Shown one piece after another: positions 54,790 through 64,000 of a stretch of DNA of 64,000 bases (position 1 is the first letter of the stretch; the number at the start of each line of letters is the position of its first letter). Origin of the DNA: Macrothele yani (lineage: Eukaryota > Arthropoda > Arachnida > Araneae > Macrothelidae). The position numbers were made by a program, and so were the translations under genes. The stretch lies in NCBI GenBank assembly GCA_039090855.1, contig CM077016.1, positions 53,183,936-53,247,935 on the forward strand. Reading direction: 5' to 3'. The notes under the pieces were generated by a model. It had not been told where the DNA came from. It did not search any database and saw only the letters and a list, made by a program, of their open reading frames with translations.

Positions 54790-55740
54790 GGACCTTACCC
54801 ATGGTTCAAGTTCATCCCATAGGTGTTCCATAAGATTGAGGTACTAGCTCTGAGCAGGTCAGTCCATCTGGGAGACCTGATTTTCCTCGTACCACTGCAC
54901 TGTGGCCCTGGAAATATGTCAAGTGGCATTGTCATTCTGTCCATAAAACTGCCACAACATTGGGAGCATCGAATTGTCCAGGATATTTCTATACAGCATA
55001 GAGTTAATGTTGCCATGAATATCAACCAGTGGATCCACACCACACCATATCAATACCATAACTCCACCACCTCTGTATACTCTGGAAGCAGACAATCTTC
55101 GTGTAAAAGCCAAACTGAGATATTTCTATTTGATCGGAATAATGTGAAGTGGGATTCGTTGCTTCACGACACCTGCAGCAATTGCTCCACTGTCCAATTT
55201 TTGGGCTATTGACACCATCATATCTCTGTGGCTTTATTGGTCTTCATGATAAAGGTTTACGAGTGTCTGCTCAGTCATGATACCGGAGTGCATGGGCCTC
55301 TTTTTAAAGTGTCTTGGAGGAGACCATAACATCTGTAGCCATCTGAAACTCGTGCGCTATGGTGTGCATTAGTCGGGACCTGGTTTTCCGGATCTCTCTG
55401 CAGCACGCTCCGGTCCCTGGGTTGCAGTTTCATGGGTCTTCCAGACAAGGTGAATTCCTGTAGTGTCCCGTCTTTTTCCACTTGTTGATAAAGGCCATAG
55501 TTGATTTAGTGACCTATCTGACATCAGCAATGTTTCTAATGCTCATACTTCCAATTGGGCAGCCTATTACAATGCCCATTACAGACTCTGAGCTCTCTCT
55601 CCTGCTAGCCATTTTATCAGCGCAATCGCTGATAAAATGGCTAGCAGGAGATCAACCATGTGTCCGCTTTGGAAGCACACCATTGCACCTGAATGGGGTG
55701 TCCAATCACTTTTGTTCACATAGTGTGAAGATCAGTACAT
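54790..55740 (-). pseudogene. Tc1-like transposase, family H, decayed
   Basis: The start 'MASRR' (ATG near 55612) is followed by an N-terminal region with stops. 'KDGTLQEFTLSGRPMKLQPRDR' (55481 down) has the GRPR-like hook. 'FTRRLSASRVYRGGGVMV', 'FYGQNDNAT' (second Asp) and 'YLNLMEHLWDELEP' (Glu) appear by 54800. The first-Asp block is unclear. Ends were not defined; it abuts the hAT terminus at 54784 and nearly reaches the family B element at 55774. Confidence 0.65.
55599..55650. repeat. Perfect 24-bp hairpin over a transposase start
   Basis: 55599-55622 and 55627-55650 are exact inverses with a CAAT loop. The sequence contains the start codon region (ATGGCTAGCAGGAG on both strands) of the decayed family H transposase. 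Confidence 0.95.
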
Positions 55741-55773
55741 GAAGAACTACCAAAGGAACTAAGGCTTTAATTA

Positions 55774-57078
55774 CACTGCTGGTCACCCAAAATGCAACAC
55801 CAAGAAGGAAGCATCCGATTGGCCTAAAATTTGCAGCATGCATAGCCCGCGAGAGGACATGCAAATGTGCACCCGGCACGCCACTGAGAAGCACTATAAG
55901 AAGGGTGCACAGAAGGCGGGGTGTAAGTGTGTTGTGCTGCTGGACCTGTGCGTGGGAAGCTTCCTGATGCCTCGTCGCAGAATACGGCAGTAATTCCAGC
56001 ACATTTTGGAGTTCGACAGAGGATGAACAGCGGTTTATCGTACTGAGACATCAGCACCCATGTGGAACGACATCCAGCCACAGTGAGGAGAGTATGGATT
56101 TGGTGGATGCAGGAGGGATGGACGGGCCGACGTGAGCAATTGCCGCAGCCACGGCACAACATCAAGCGAGAGGACCTGCATGTTGTTCGGCGGGCATTGA
56201 CGGCTCGCACCGCCACATCACGAACGTTAGCGCAGGAATTAGGTTGTGTTGCGCAACAACCTGTGCCAGCACGTACCGTTCGACGCCGTCTGCAGGAGCG
56301 GGGGACTTGTCGCACGGCTGCCATTGCTCCGATTACCATTGATGTTACACCACAGGCGAGTGCGGCGGCAGTGTGCCGTTGAACACCGCACCTGAACTAC
56401 GGAATGGCACGGCATTGTCTTCTCCGACGAATCCTGCTTCTGCCTGCAGCACCACGATGGTCGGATCGCGTGTGGCGGCGGTGAGACACTGTATGGCGCC
56501 TGCATTATGCATCGCCGCACCGGTCAGTCACCTGGCGTTATGGTTTGGAGCGCAATTGGATATGACACCCGCACTCCTCTGGTACGCATCGCCGGTACAC
56601 TCAACAGCCACCGCTATATCTCCGACGTTTTGGAGCTTGTATTCCTCCCTTACCTGCAGGACCTGCCAGCGGCCACGTTTCAACAGGACAATGCACGCCC
56701 GCACGTGGCACGCATCGTGTAACAATTCTTCATGTCCCATTAGGTGTCACTGCTGGTGCGGCCTGCCTGTTCGCCCATCGAACACGTCTGATCGGCAACC
56801 AAGTGGCCCGGCAAGCACCACCCGCGACTACGCCTGATGAACTGTGGCAACGTGTGGAAGCAGCCTGGACCGACATACCCCAAGCCCATATCTAAAGCCT
56901 CGTTCGTTCGATGCCAGCCATGGGGGCCACACGAACTATTGATGTCTGCGTGTTCCACAAGTCGCACGGGCCTGTAAGCTCAATCGTTTTATCTTTGTAT
57001 CTGTTGTTATGTGTCCAGTAAATCTGGATTTGCTATCTCATGTCCTTCTTGGTGTTGCATTTTGGGTGGCCAGCAGTG
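55774..57078 (+). mobile_element. Tc1-like element, family B copy 1
   Basis: TA at 55772-55773 and 57079-57080. Ends 'CACTGCTGGTCACCCAAAATGC' over 20 bases are CACTGCTGGTCACCCAAAAT plus GC, and the inverse 'GCATTTTGGGTGGCCAGCAGTG'. 1305 bp, the normal scale for Tc1. It carries a broken transposase on the plus strand. Confidence 0.85.
56000..56950 (+). pseudogene. Tc1-like transposase, family B copy 1
   Basis: Pieces in several frames: 'TVRRVWIWWMQEGWTGRRE' (HTH end), 'RALTARTATSRTLAQELGCVAQQPVPARTVRRRLQERG' in part (second HTH), 'IVFSDESCF'-like first-Asp region near 56415-56440, 'GVMVWSAIGYDTRTPLVRIAGTL' and 'FQQDNARPHVARIV' (second Asp, then a stop at 56720). A truncated 'CSPIEHV' holds the Glu block. 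Frameshifted at least four times. More complete than copy 2 at 30283. Confidence 0.75.
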
Positions 57079-57080
57079 TA

Positions 57081-58165
57081 TAAGTTATTGGGTGTGTGCA
57101 AAAGTTCTGCCCATTTTCGTAATAGATGCAAATTGCGATCGGAGTAGTTACGTCGCAGATGACGCTGGGATGCCGAATTTTCGGCCAATAAAGTGTGAAG
57201 CATATAGAGACACTAGGTTTGTCCGAATAAGTCATTCGTAACGGAAATCGTGGACAGTGTAACATGGCACGTGATAAGGAGCACATTAGACATTGCTTAC
57301 TGTAAGAGTTTGATAAATGCAGTACTGCAGGCTGCGGCTTGCTGCAACATCTGTCAAGTGTATAGGGAGGATGCAGTTGATGATGATAGCACATGTCGCC
57401 GTTGGTTTTGGAAATTCCGGGACGGAGACAGAAGCTGTAAAGATCAACCATATCTTGGACGTCAATCTGTGGTTTCTGACGAGGATGTGGACCAAGCCAT
57501 AACAAATGACCCACATCCAACCATTCAGGAATTAGCGGAAACGTTGCCAGTACACAAAACAACAGTCGGTCAAAAGGTGGATGCATGCGCTTGGGTTCTG
57601 CACCTGCTTTCTGCAAAGCAACGAGAGGAGAGAATCTGTACCTGTGTTTCTCGTCACAGAAATGAACTGTAACGGGTGATGAGAAATGGGTACTGTACCA
57701 TAATATAAAGTGTTGACAGACCGTGTGGGAAGGTGCAGGGCCTGCGCCATCGACCTCAAAAGAAGGACTGCATCCCAAAAAGGTTTGGTGGGATAATCTA
57801 CTGGGAGGAGTTGGCACCTAACCGAACGATAAATGCTGACATGTACTGCCAACAGATGGACAGATTGCAAGAACAACTGACATCGAAGCAGCCAGCACTC
57901 GTCAATCGCAAAGGCATAACGCCAGACCTCATGCTGCGTAAATTACTGGACTTCGGTTGGGAAGTGTTAACCTGACCTGGCACCTACAGACTACCACCTT
58001 TTTCAATCATTACAGAACACCTTTGATGATGTGGACAATGGCATTACATTACTTTTTTTACCCTAAAACACAGGAGTTTTTCCAGTGTGGGATTCACCTA
58101 CTCATAGACAGATGGCAAGAGGTCATACAGAATGATAGTTATTATGTGAAATCCTAGTTACGTTA
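57081..58165 (+). pseudogene. Mariner-type transposase
   Basis: A TIR-like 'GGGTGTGTGCAAAAGTTCTG' starts at about 57091, just after the family B element. The frame 57250-57672 has 'CNICQVYREDAVDDDSTCRRWFWKFRDGD' and 'LGRQSVVSDEDVDQAI', the mariner helix-turn-helix and WFxxF linker. 'CTCVSRHRNEL' and then shifted 'DEKWVLYHNIK' carry the first Asp region. 'PALVNRKGI' is followed by a gap where the second Asp block should be. 'KLLDFGWEVL' and 'CGIHLLIDRWQEVIQNDSYYV' are the C-terminus. Mariners are DD34D. The 3' TIR was not found. Confidence 0.75.
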
Positions 58166-58299
58166 TTTGTCGTGTTCTCCTTTCTTTGTAGCCTACAAAA
58201 CCGGGTAGAACTTAAGCAGACACCCAAATACAATAAGGCTAACCACTTGTACTGAAGCACAGTGGATATTGCTTTCTCCTTAAAAACTTCAATAAAGAA

Positions 58300-58927
58300 A
58301 GGGAAGCAGAAAAGAATATCAGATTACAAAAACAACTTTACTTCTTATATATGTATATTACAGTTTCACAGCAAAGTTAAATGAACATACATCATAAATA
58401 AAAATATCAGCAAAAGGCACACATTTGTGGAGGTATTTATACTCCCATAGACTAAAATTACTGAAGCTGTTACTTGACTTTCAGCATGTGGGGAAACAGT
58501 ACATCAAGAAAAGTAATTTTTCTTTCATACAACTATTACTAAAATTACAAATGAAACAAATTTTTAAAATATTTTGTTACTGGGTAAGTACAGCTTAAGG
58601 TCTTGCTGTGAAATTATTTATTTTTCAAGCATTATTGATGCTAAAAATGTCAGTACTGTATACTGGGCTGAAAGTTGAACTAAAAAATGACTGAATAATT
58701 TCTGCAAGTTTTGAGTTTCACACATAGACATGTGACAGTATCTTCAATTTATGAGTGGAATGCATTACATGAGACAGTTGCAGTGTGCAGAAATGCTTAT
58801 ATTGACATGCAATTAAGAATATGCCTGAGAAAAACAATCTTAACAATTCCTTCGCCAAGCTAACTGTTTTTTCAATGTTCTTTACAACTCAAAACTTGAG
58901 ACAGTGCCTTTTAGTACCTCAACAGAT
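58300..58927 (-). CDS. Possible last exon and 3' UTR of a host gene
   Basis: On the minus strand 'ttttttgttttctttcag' ends at 58928, an excellent splice acceptor. The following frame reads 'SVEVLKGTVSSFEL' and stops at 58884-58882. Non-repetitive AT-rich sequence with AATAAA-like signals (for example near 58612) follows. Product not recognised. No upstream exon was identified, so this could be chance. Confidence 0.25.
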
Positions 58928-58929
58928 CT

Positions 58930-59443
58930 GAAAGAAAACAAAAAAGTATTATTCATGCAAACTGAAAATAAGCTTCAGAAATTAAATCAAAATGTTTAGA
59001 TAAAAGCTATATAAATAAACACCAATGTCTTAATTTCAAGTATACTACACACATATAGCACCACAGTAATGGTCTGTCTTTTAGCTACTGACTGTATGAT
59101 TATCTCTAGATGCTATACTAAAAATATGCTTACTACTTATTTCAAAAGTTCTGGTTTTAAGCAAACATAGCAAATACTTTTGGGCTGCCTATTAACTAAT
59201 ATTTCAGTTTCCTCCTAATTTACCAACTATGCCTGCAGTTCTACTACTAAAAGATAAGAAGAAAAGCAATTGTTATCCTCCCTCTGGTTTTAACTACCAT
59301 TTCTAAATTTTTGCAAAAGGAACCTACCTCTTGAGAAGTAGAACCTTATACTAATCAACAGCCTGCCACAACTTTTTAATTCATGCTGTGGAGTTTAAAA
59401 ACAGCCCACATAACACACTTCTTTACAGGTTCCTTTCTAACCA
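58930..59443. other. No recognisable gene; possible intron
   Basis: AT-rich. 'CTCAAGAG|GTAGGT' on the minus strand near 59330 looks like a donor, but no bounded exon was found. Confidence 0.3.
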
Positions 59444-59559
59444 ACAAAACCTGTCGAAAACCCTGTAATAATCAGTTTCCTAATTACGAAGTAATTGGAA
59501 AATGGATCAGGTGTATAAATGTGCAACAAATTGATGGCAAAGAGGTAAAATTATATATA

Positions 59560-61164
59560 CAGTCATGGCCAAAAGTCCTGCACCGGTAGAACGAAAGTCA
59601 ATTTTTGATGTTTAAAGTCAACTTATACAGCATAATGGTAAAGTCAGGAATATGTATTATACATCATTTTAAAGGAAATTTTATGCTGAATTCAAATATT
59701 TTTACAGAATGTTATTACCAGTAATAGAAGTAAGGTCACAAGCAAAAAATGTGCAAGTGAGGAAACAAATCCAGTTCTGAAGAAGCGTTTGCGCCCCTCT
59801 AATCCACTATAGCTTTCTCCGACGTCCACTAGTGTGATATAAAAGGATGTAGAATCGTCTGCAGACTTAGAACGCAGCTGCTTGTAGTCAGTTGACGGAA
59901 GTTTATGCAGAATTCCTGAATGTCAAAGATCCAAAAATTGGTCCTGCCTCTTCAAACCAGGGCAAAAATTACTACTTTGCATGAACTTGGATTCAGTAGT
60001 CATAAAATTGCTGTTAAATGTGGCTGTGATCATTCCACTGTCTTGCACACCATTAAAAGAGTTGCAGAAACTGGATGTGTGGGGAAAAGAACAGGTCGAC
60101 TAAGGCCGTGTACTGAACGTGATGATCGCATGTTGATTTGTCGTTCCTTAACATCACGGTTTAAAACAGCCACTGATTTAAGAAAGGAGTGGGAGAATTA
60201 AGTAGGCATTATTGCATCTGCACGTACAGTTTGTAGTAGGCTATAAGAAAATGGACTGACTGCACAAAAACCTTTCCTTACTGAACAACAACAGCTCAAA
60301 AGAATTGCTTGGGTCAAGGCACACAAGAATTGGACTGTTGATGAATGGAAAAATGTTATTTTCAGTGATGAAACAACTGTTACTATTTCCGCTAATAATG
60401 GAAATAATTATGTATGTCATTTGGCTGGTGAAAGATATAAGGCATGCTGCACCCAGCCAACTATCAAGCACGCACATTCATTCAGTGATGTTATGGTCCA
60501 GTGGTGTTGGCATATTGAATGGATCAAAATATGTTAATATTTTAAGAGTCCAAACTGCTACCATTTGCACAAGACATGGGTTTGCGGAATTTTATCTTTC
60601 AGGATGATAACGCGCCATGTCATTAGTCGAAGAGTGGTTTGATCGAGAAGTTATAAGAAAACTTCAGTGGCCGACACAGTTACCAGATCTTAATCCCATA
60701 GAGAATCTGTGGGTGAGATTCTAGCAGATCAGTCAACAAGGACCCACATCTAAAACAGCATTAATCGAGTCTGTAAGGGCCGTATGGCACCGTGTTATCA
60801 CCAATGGACACAGAAGCTCATTAGTTCCATGCCAAGAAAGTGCACTTTGTTAGTAAAAAACCGTGGTTATCCAATTAAATATTAAAGCGTATTTTGCTTG
60901 TTGGTAAGTTATTTCAATAATGTACTGTACAGTAATTTTACCTTAAATGCATTGTACACTAATTTCACAAATTCCACTAGTTTTTGCTTTTTATGACTGG
61001 ATGCTGTACTTTTGCTTGTAACTTCACTTCTATTACTGGTAATAACATTCTGTAAAAATATTTGAATTCAGCATAAAATTTTCTTTAAAATGATGTATAA
61101 TACATATTCCTGACTTCAAAAATTGACTTTCGTTCGGCCAGTGCAGGACTTTTGGCCATGATTG
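59560..61164 (+). mobile_element. Tc1-like element, family F, ~200-bp inverted ends
   Basis: TA at 59558-59559 and 61165-61166. The ends 'CAGTCATGGCCAAAAGTCCTG' type and their inverse extend over about 200 bp (59560-59760 and 60965-61164), unusually long. A broken transposase is carried on the plus strand. Confidence 0.85.
59920..60885 (+). pseudogene. Tc1-like transposase, family F
   Basis: Starts 'MSKIQKLVLPLQTRAKITTL' (59920). The HTH 'SSHKIAVKCGCDHSTVLHTIKR' and 'GCVGKRTGRLRP' follow. A stop at 60199 precedes 'ASARTVCSRL' and 'AQKPFLTEQQQLKRIAWVKAH'. 'VIFSDETTVTI' has the first Asp. Shifted frames carry 'FQDDNAPCH' (second Asp) and '[10 protein letters not shown]' (Glu), and the end reads 'LVKNRGYPIKY'. 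All three catalytic residues remain, but several stops and frameshifts break the reading. Confidence 0.8.
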
Positions 61165-61342
61165 TATATATAATTCTACCTCTGCTGCACATTTATACAC
61201 CTGATCCATTTTCTAATTGCTTCGTAATTAGGAGACTGATTATTACAGGGTTTTTGACAGGTCCCCTATGCCCAGACACCAATTCAGCTCTTGGAATGGG
61301 CTATATACAACCCTTAGCTCGAATGGCGATACCTGGGTGGTA

Positions 61343-62437
61343 GGGTTCATACACCTTTACAAAAAAAAAAAAAATAAAAATAATTCCAGGCATTCTCAGG
61401 ACCTATATTTTTTGATGAAATTCTAGGTTTCCAGGAGCTTAAATTTTTGCTACAAGGGTCATAACAAAAGTTCTGCACATGCCAATCTAAAACAGATGCG
61501 GATGATCAGGAAAATGATTGCGTTATGTCAAGGACTCTCAGCAATCATTGCAAGCAGCGATCTTGCTGCTTGACAACGCATTGTGTCATGGTGCAGCATC
61601 GATATGGGGACTTTTGTTGAAATATGGCTGGGAAACTTTATCCCACTCATCGTACAGATCTGATCTCAATACACCCGACTTTGATCTTTTCCCAAAGTTA
61701 AAAAATCAGCACCATGGCATCCGCTACGAAGCGCTGGACGAACTGTCATTGGACATGACCCAAGTAATACAACAGCTGAAAGATTATGTACTATGGCGTA
61801 TCCAGGACCTACCTCACCGCTGGCAAGCAGCGGAGGGGAGTACATTGAACGGCAATAAGGTAAGTTTTCTTCATTACTTCACACTTTTCTCAAAAATGGA
61901 CAAGAACTTTTGTTAGGACTCACATAGAATCATAGTGTTATATTTTGAAAATTGTTCTGTATGAAGCAATTTGGAGCTTAGCACAATGATGATAATACAA
62001 AAAATTTTTGTCATTGCACTGAAAATTTCCAATTTCATAGTTATCTATTCCCATGCATATGGGAGGCAGGGATCAATCTCCTTCAGTAAGGAAAGTGGTT
62101 ACTAGAAGGAATGGATATATTTGACTCACTGGAAGGTTTCTATGCACTGATGCGACTCCAGCTACACGCTATATCACAAACCATGGTCACTGCAAATATG
62201 GCACTCAAACATCTTGCATTGCAATGCCACATAAAATGAAAAAAGAGATGACCCCACACTCCAAGGAAGTGATGTCATTACAAGCAGACACCACTGCAAT
62301 ACAACCATTTCTTTTTTTTTTTTTTTTTTCATTGCAAGAAAAAATTCAAGGACCTTTCATAAAAATATGAAAAATCAATGTCTTTCCAAGGCCTAGAAAA
62401 AAGGGAAATAAACTTCTAGCAGTTAAATGAACCCAAC
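61343..62437. mobile_element. Possible non-coding hAT-like element
   Basis: 'AGGGTTCATACACCTTTACA' at about 61338 followed by 'ccaggcattctcaggacc', and the roughly inverse 'ccttgg...tgaaccc' ending near 62437. Both termini are diverged and no target duplication was found. It encloses a mariner fragment. Confidence 0.3.
61500..61916 (+). pseudogene. Mariner-type transposase C-terminal fragment
   Basis: The frame from 61518 reads 'AILLLDNALCHGAASIWGLLLKYGWETLSHSSYRSDL' in part, with the second catalytic Asp-Asn. 'TPDFDLFPKLKNQHHGIRYEALDELS' follows, with the third catalytic Asp (D34D), then 'LKDYVLWRIQDLPHRWQAAEG'. The N-terminal half is absent. It differs from the mariner at 57081, so it is a separate family. 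Confidence 0.7.
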
Positions 62438-62995
62438 AAACAGTAAGTTTGCAAATCAGCTGGCCAATTGGTTTTCTACAAAAAGCTTCTTTCCTAATAA
62501 TTAAAATGAATAATCACCAGATTCAATATTTATGGGAACTTCAATACCGATAATAAAGAACTAACGAAGTTAAAACATTTTTTTAGATAACAGATTACTT
62601 TACCTTCAATGAGAAAAACGGTGAAATACAAGCTACAATATTCTGTTAAAAAAAATGATACATGATTAGAAATAGTGAAACCATTGTAACTATTGCAATG
62701 ATAAGCACAAATAGTTCAAAACTCCAAGTAATGGAGAATAGGGCAATGAACACTAATTTAAGGCACACAAAAGGATGACACAAAACAAAGTTAGAGAAGC
62801 ATTAGAACTGATGACAAAAAAGTTTTATAAGGAATGAGATAACAGGAAAAGTGACTTATCAACTGTTTTAAAACTAATTTTACTAATAAAGGAGCTGACC
62901 ACAGAAAACACTGTACATAATTCTTATGTATTGAGACTGACCCTCTTCTATGGCAGTAATAGTTGGGTGAAACATTAAAGTGCTATTCAGGAGGT
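62438..62995. other. No recognisable gene
   Basis: AT-rich, no motif. Confidence 0.4.
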
Positions 62996-63007
62996 TAAAA
63001 GTACAGA

Positions 63008-63690
63008 GTGACAAGAATGCCGGGTAGACACCAGAGATGTCAACTTACGGACTTTGAGGGAGGCTGGCGCCGTATAGCTTGCCATGTGGATCGTTCTGAC
63101 CATACCGTCCGACTGTGTTGGGAGCAGTGGACACGTGATAGCAGTGCAGTTCTGGACGGATCAGGAGGACCACCGGTAGAGAGAATCGGACGAATCGTGA
63201 GCCAGGCATGAACGGATCCCACGGGGACCCTGTCCACTATACAGGCAGATGTAGCAGCTCCTGTATACCCATGAACCATTTCCTGAAGCCTCGTGGAAGC
63301 GAATCTACGATCCCAGCGCCCGTTATGTGTGCTGCCATTAACACCGGAACATCACCGGCTCCATGTGCAGTGGTGCCAGGCCAGAGCGACTTGGAACGCC
63401 ACAGATTGGCAGCATGTGGTGTCTAGCGATGCGTGCCACTTCGTTTTGGGGACAGATGACCATCATGTCCAGGTGTGGAGGTCCCCAGGTCAACGGCACA
63501 ATCCCAACCTCACTATTGAGGGCCACACCTCCCCCCACTGCAGGCAGAATGGTTTGGGGAGCCATATAGCCTACGATAGCTGATCAACTCTAGTAGTGGT
63601 ACGTGGCTGAGATCCTATGGCCCCAGGTGCACTATACCAGTAGGATAACGCCTGCCTACACACAGCTCGGTTACCTAGGACTGCCTACCA
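63008..63690 (+). pseudogene. Tc1-like transposase, family G, 3'-truncated
   Basis: 'MPGRHQRCQLTDFEGG' and 'RSDHTVRLCWEQWTRDSSAV' form the first HTH, with part of it deleted. Then 'GGPPVERIGRIVSQA', 'PLCVLPLTPEHHRLHVQWCQARATWN', 'HVVSSDACHFVLGTDDHHVQVW' (first Asp) and 'HTSPHCRQNGLGSHIAYDS' follow, and a shifted 'QDNACLHTARLP' (second Asp) before homology ends near 63690. The Glu block and right TIR are missing. Several stops. Confidence 0.7.
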
Positions 63691-64000
63691 GAGCTGAGTT
63701 TGGGCTCAATTTTAAGAGCCCGAAAACTATGATTAACGTGTTTAGGCATTAAAAAAAAAAAAAATCTTCTCTTCCAGACTTTCACTTTTTCCTATCCGTG
63801 CAATTAACTGATGTCTTTCTCAACTGCGGAGTGGGGAAGGGATGTCTATCTATTTCTGTAGTTTCATTGACCAATGTTTTTTTTTTGGGGGGGGGGGGTA
63901 TCAGGAAAATCGGGAGGCACAACAATCTACATCGTACGTTGCTCAATAGAATCAGCAGGGAGCTGCCCCTTTGAGGTAGGGAGCAAAATTCCATCAGCTT
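63691..64000. other. Homopolymer-rich end, no gene
   Basis: An A-run (63750-63763), a T-run (63880-63887) and a G-run (63888-63898). No coding motif. Confidence 0.5.

Larger units (their letters stand above)
59444..61262. mobile_element. Palindromic element with a Tc1-like element at its centre
   Basis: 59444-59557 and 61167-61262 are inverted copies ('cctgtcraaaaccctgtaat' outward, 'ggatcaggtgtataaatgtgca' inward). The Tc1-like element lies exactly between them, in the TATATATA centre. The left arm has ~14 bp more ('acaaattgatggca'). Confidence 0.8.

Noticed and set aside
57038..57817. 259-codon minus-strand ORF
   Set aside because: Antisense to the mariner pseudogene; mariner motifs are on the plus strand.

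Overview
The window is eukaryotic. It is AT-rich and almost entirely repeats: frameshifted Tc1/mariner, hAT, LINE, Ty3/gypsy, Ty1/copia and Penelope-like (PLE) remnants, tRNA-derived SINEs and tandem repeats. There are no bacterial-style operons. The mix, and the style of the proteins, point to a large arthropod genome. The species cannot be fixed from this sequence.

Layout. 1-8.7 kb: a PLE tail with a GIY-YIG domain, an APE-type LINE that has lost its RT core, a Ty3/gypsy pol fragment interrupted by a 579-bp TRIM-like element, and a Ty1/copia RNase H fragment. 8.7-17.9 kb: a PLE 3' part between two direct repeats. The second repeat carries a four-level nest: repeat, then Tc1, then a hAT-like element with 8-bp target duplication, then an RTE-type LINE with a long open ORF. 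17.9-24 kb: hAT and gypsy scraps, a SINE, and a ~291-bp tandem array interrupted by a Tc1-like element and a fold-back built from PLE 3' ends. 24-27 kb: a PLE inserted in a gypsy element. 27.4-41.8 kb: two long dead genes of transposon-associated type. One has nuclease-like motifs. The other looks like a transposase joined to a cysteine protease. They are split by three Tc1-like copies, an inverted-repeat element and a ~200-bp palindrome.

The only convincing cellular protein is a glycerol kinase at 38371-39912 (minus). It is uninterrupted for 513 codons with all active-site motifs, and its last residues look frameshifted. It lies between the body and the likely C-terminus of the dead transposase gene. 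43-53 kb holds a 2-kb hAT-like element inside a small repeat family, a Tc1-like element, a three-monomer higher-order satellite with two SINEs in it, and a ~390-bp triplicate. 53-64 kb holds more hAT, Tc1-like and mariner copies and a possible last exon of an unknown host gene near 58.9 kb (minus).

These genes do not form a pathway. The useful information is the order of insertions, read from target duplications and paired copies, and a set of structured DNA and RNA elements: hammerhead-like cores in PLE ends, an LTR-like repeat with a tRNA-type promoter, long palindromes and a satellite. Family assignments come from motif recognition alone; no database search was run.
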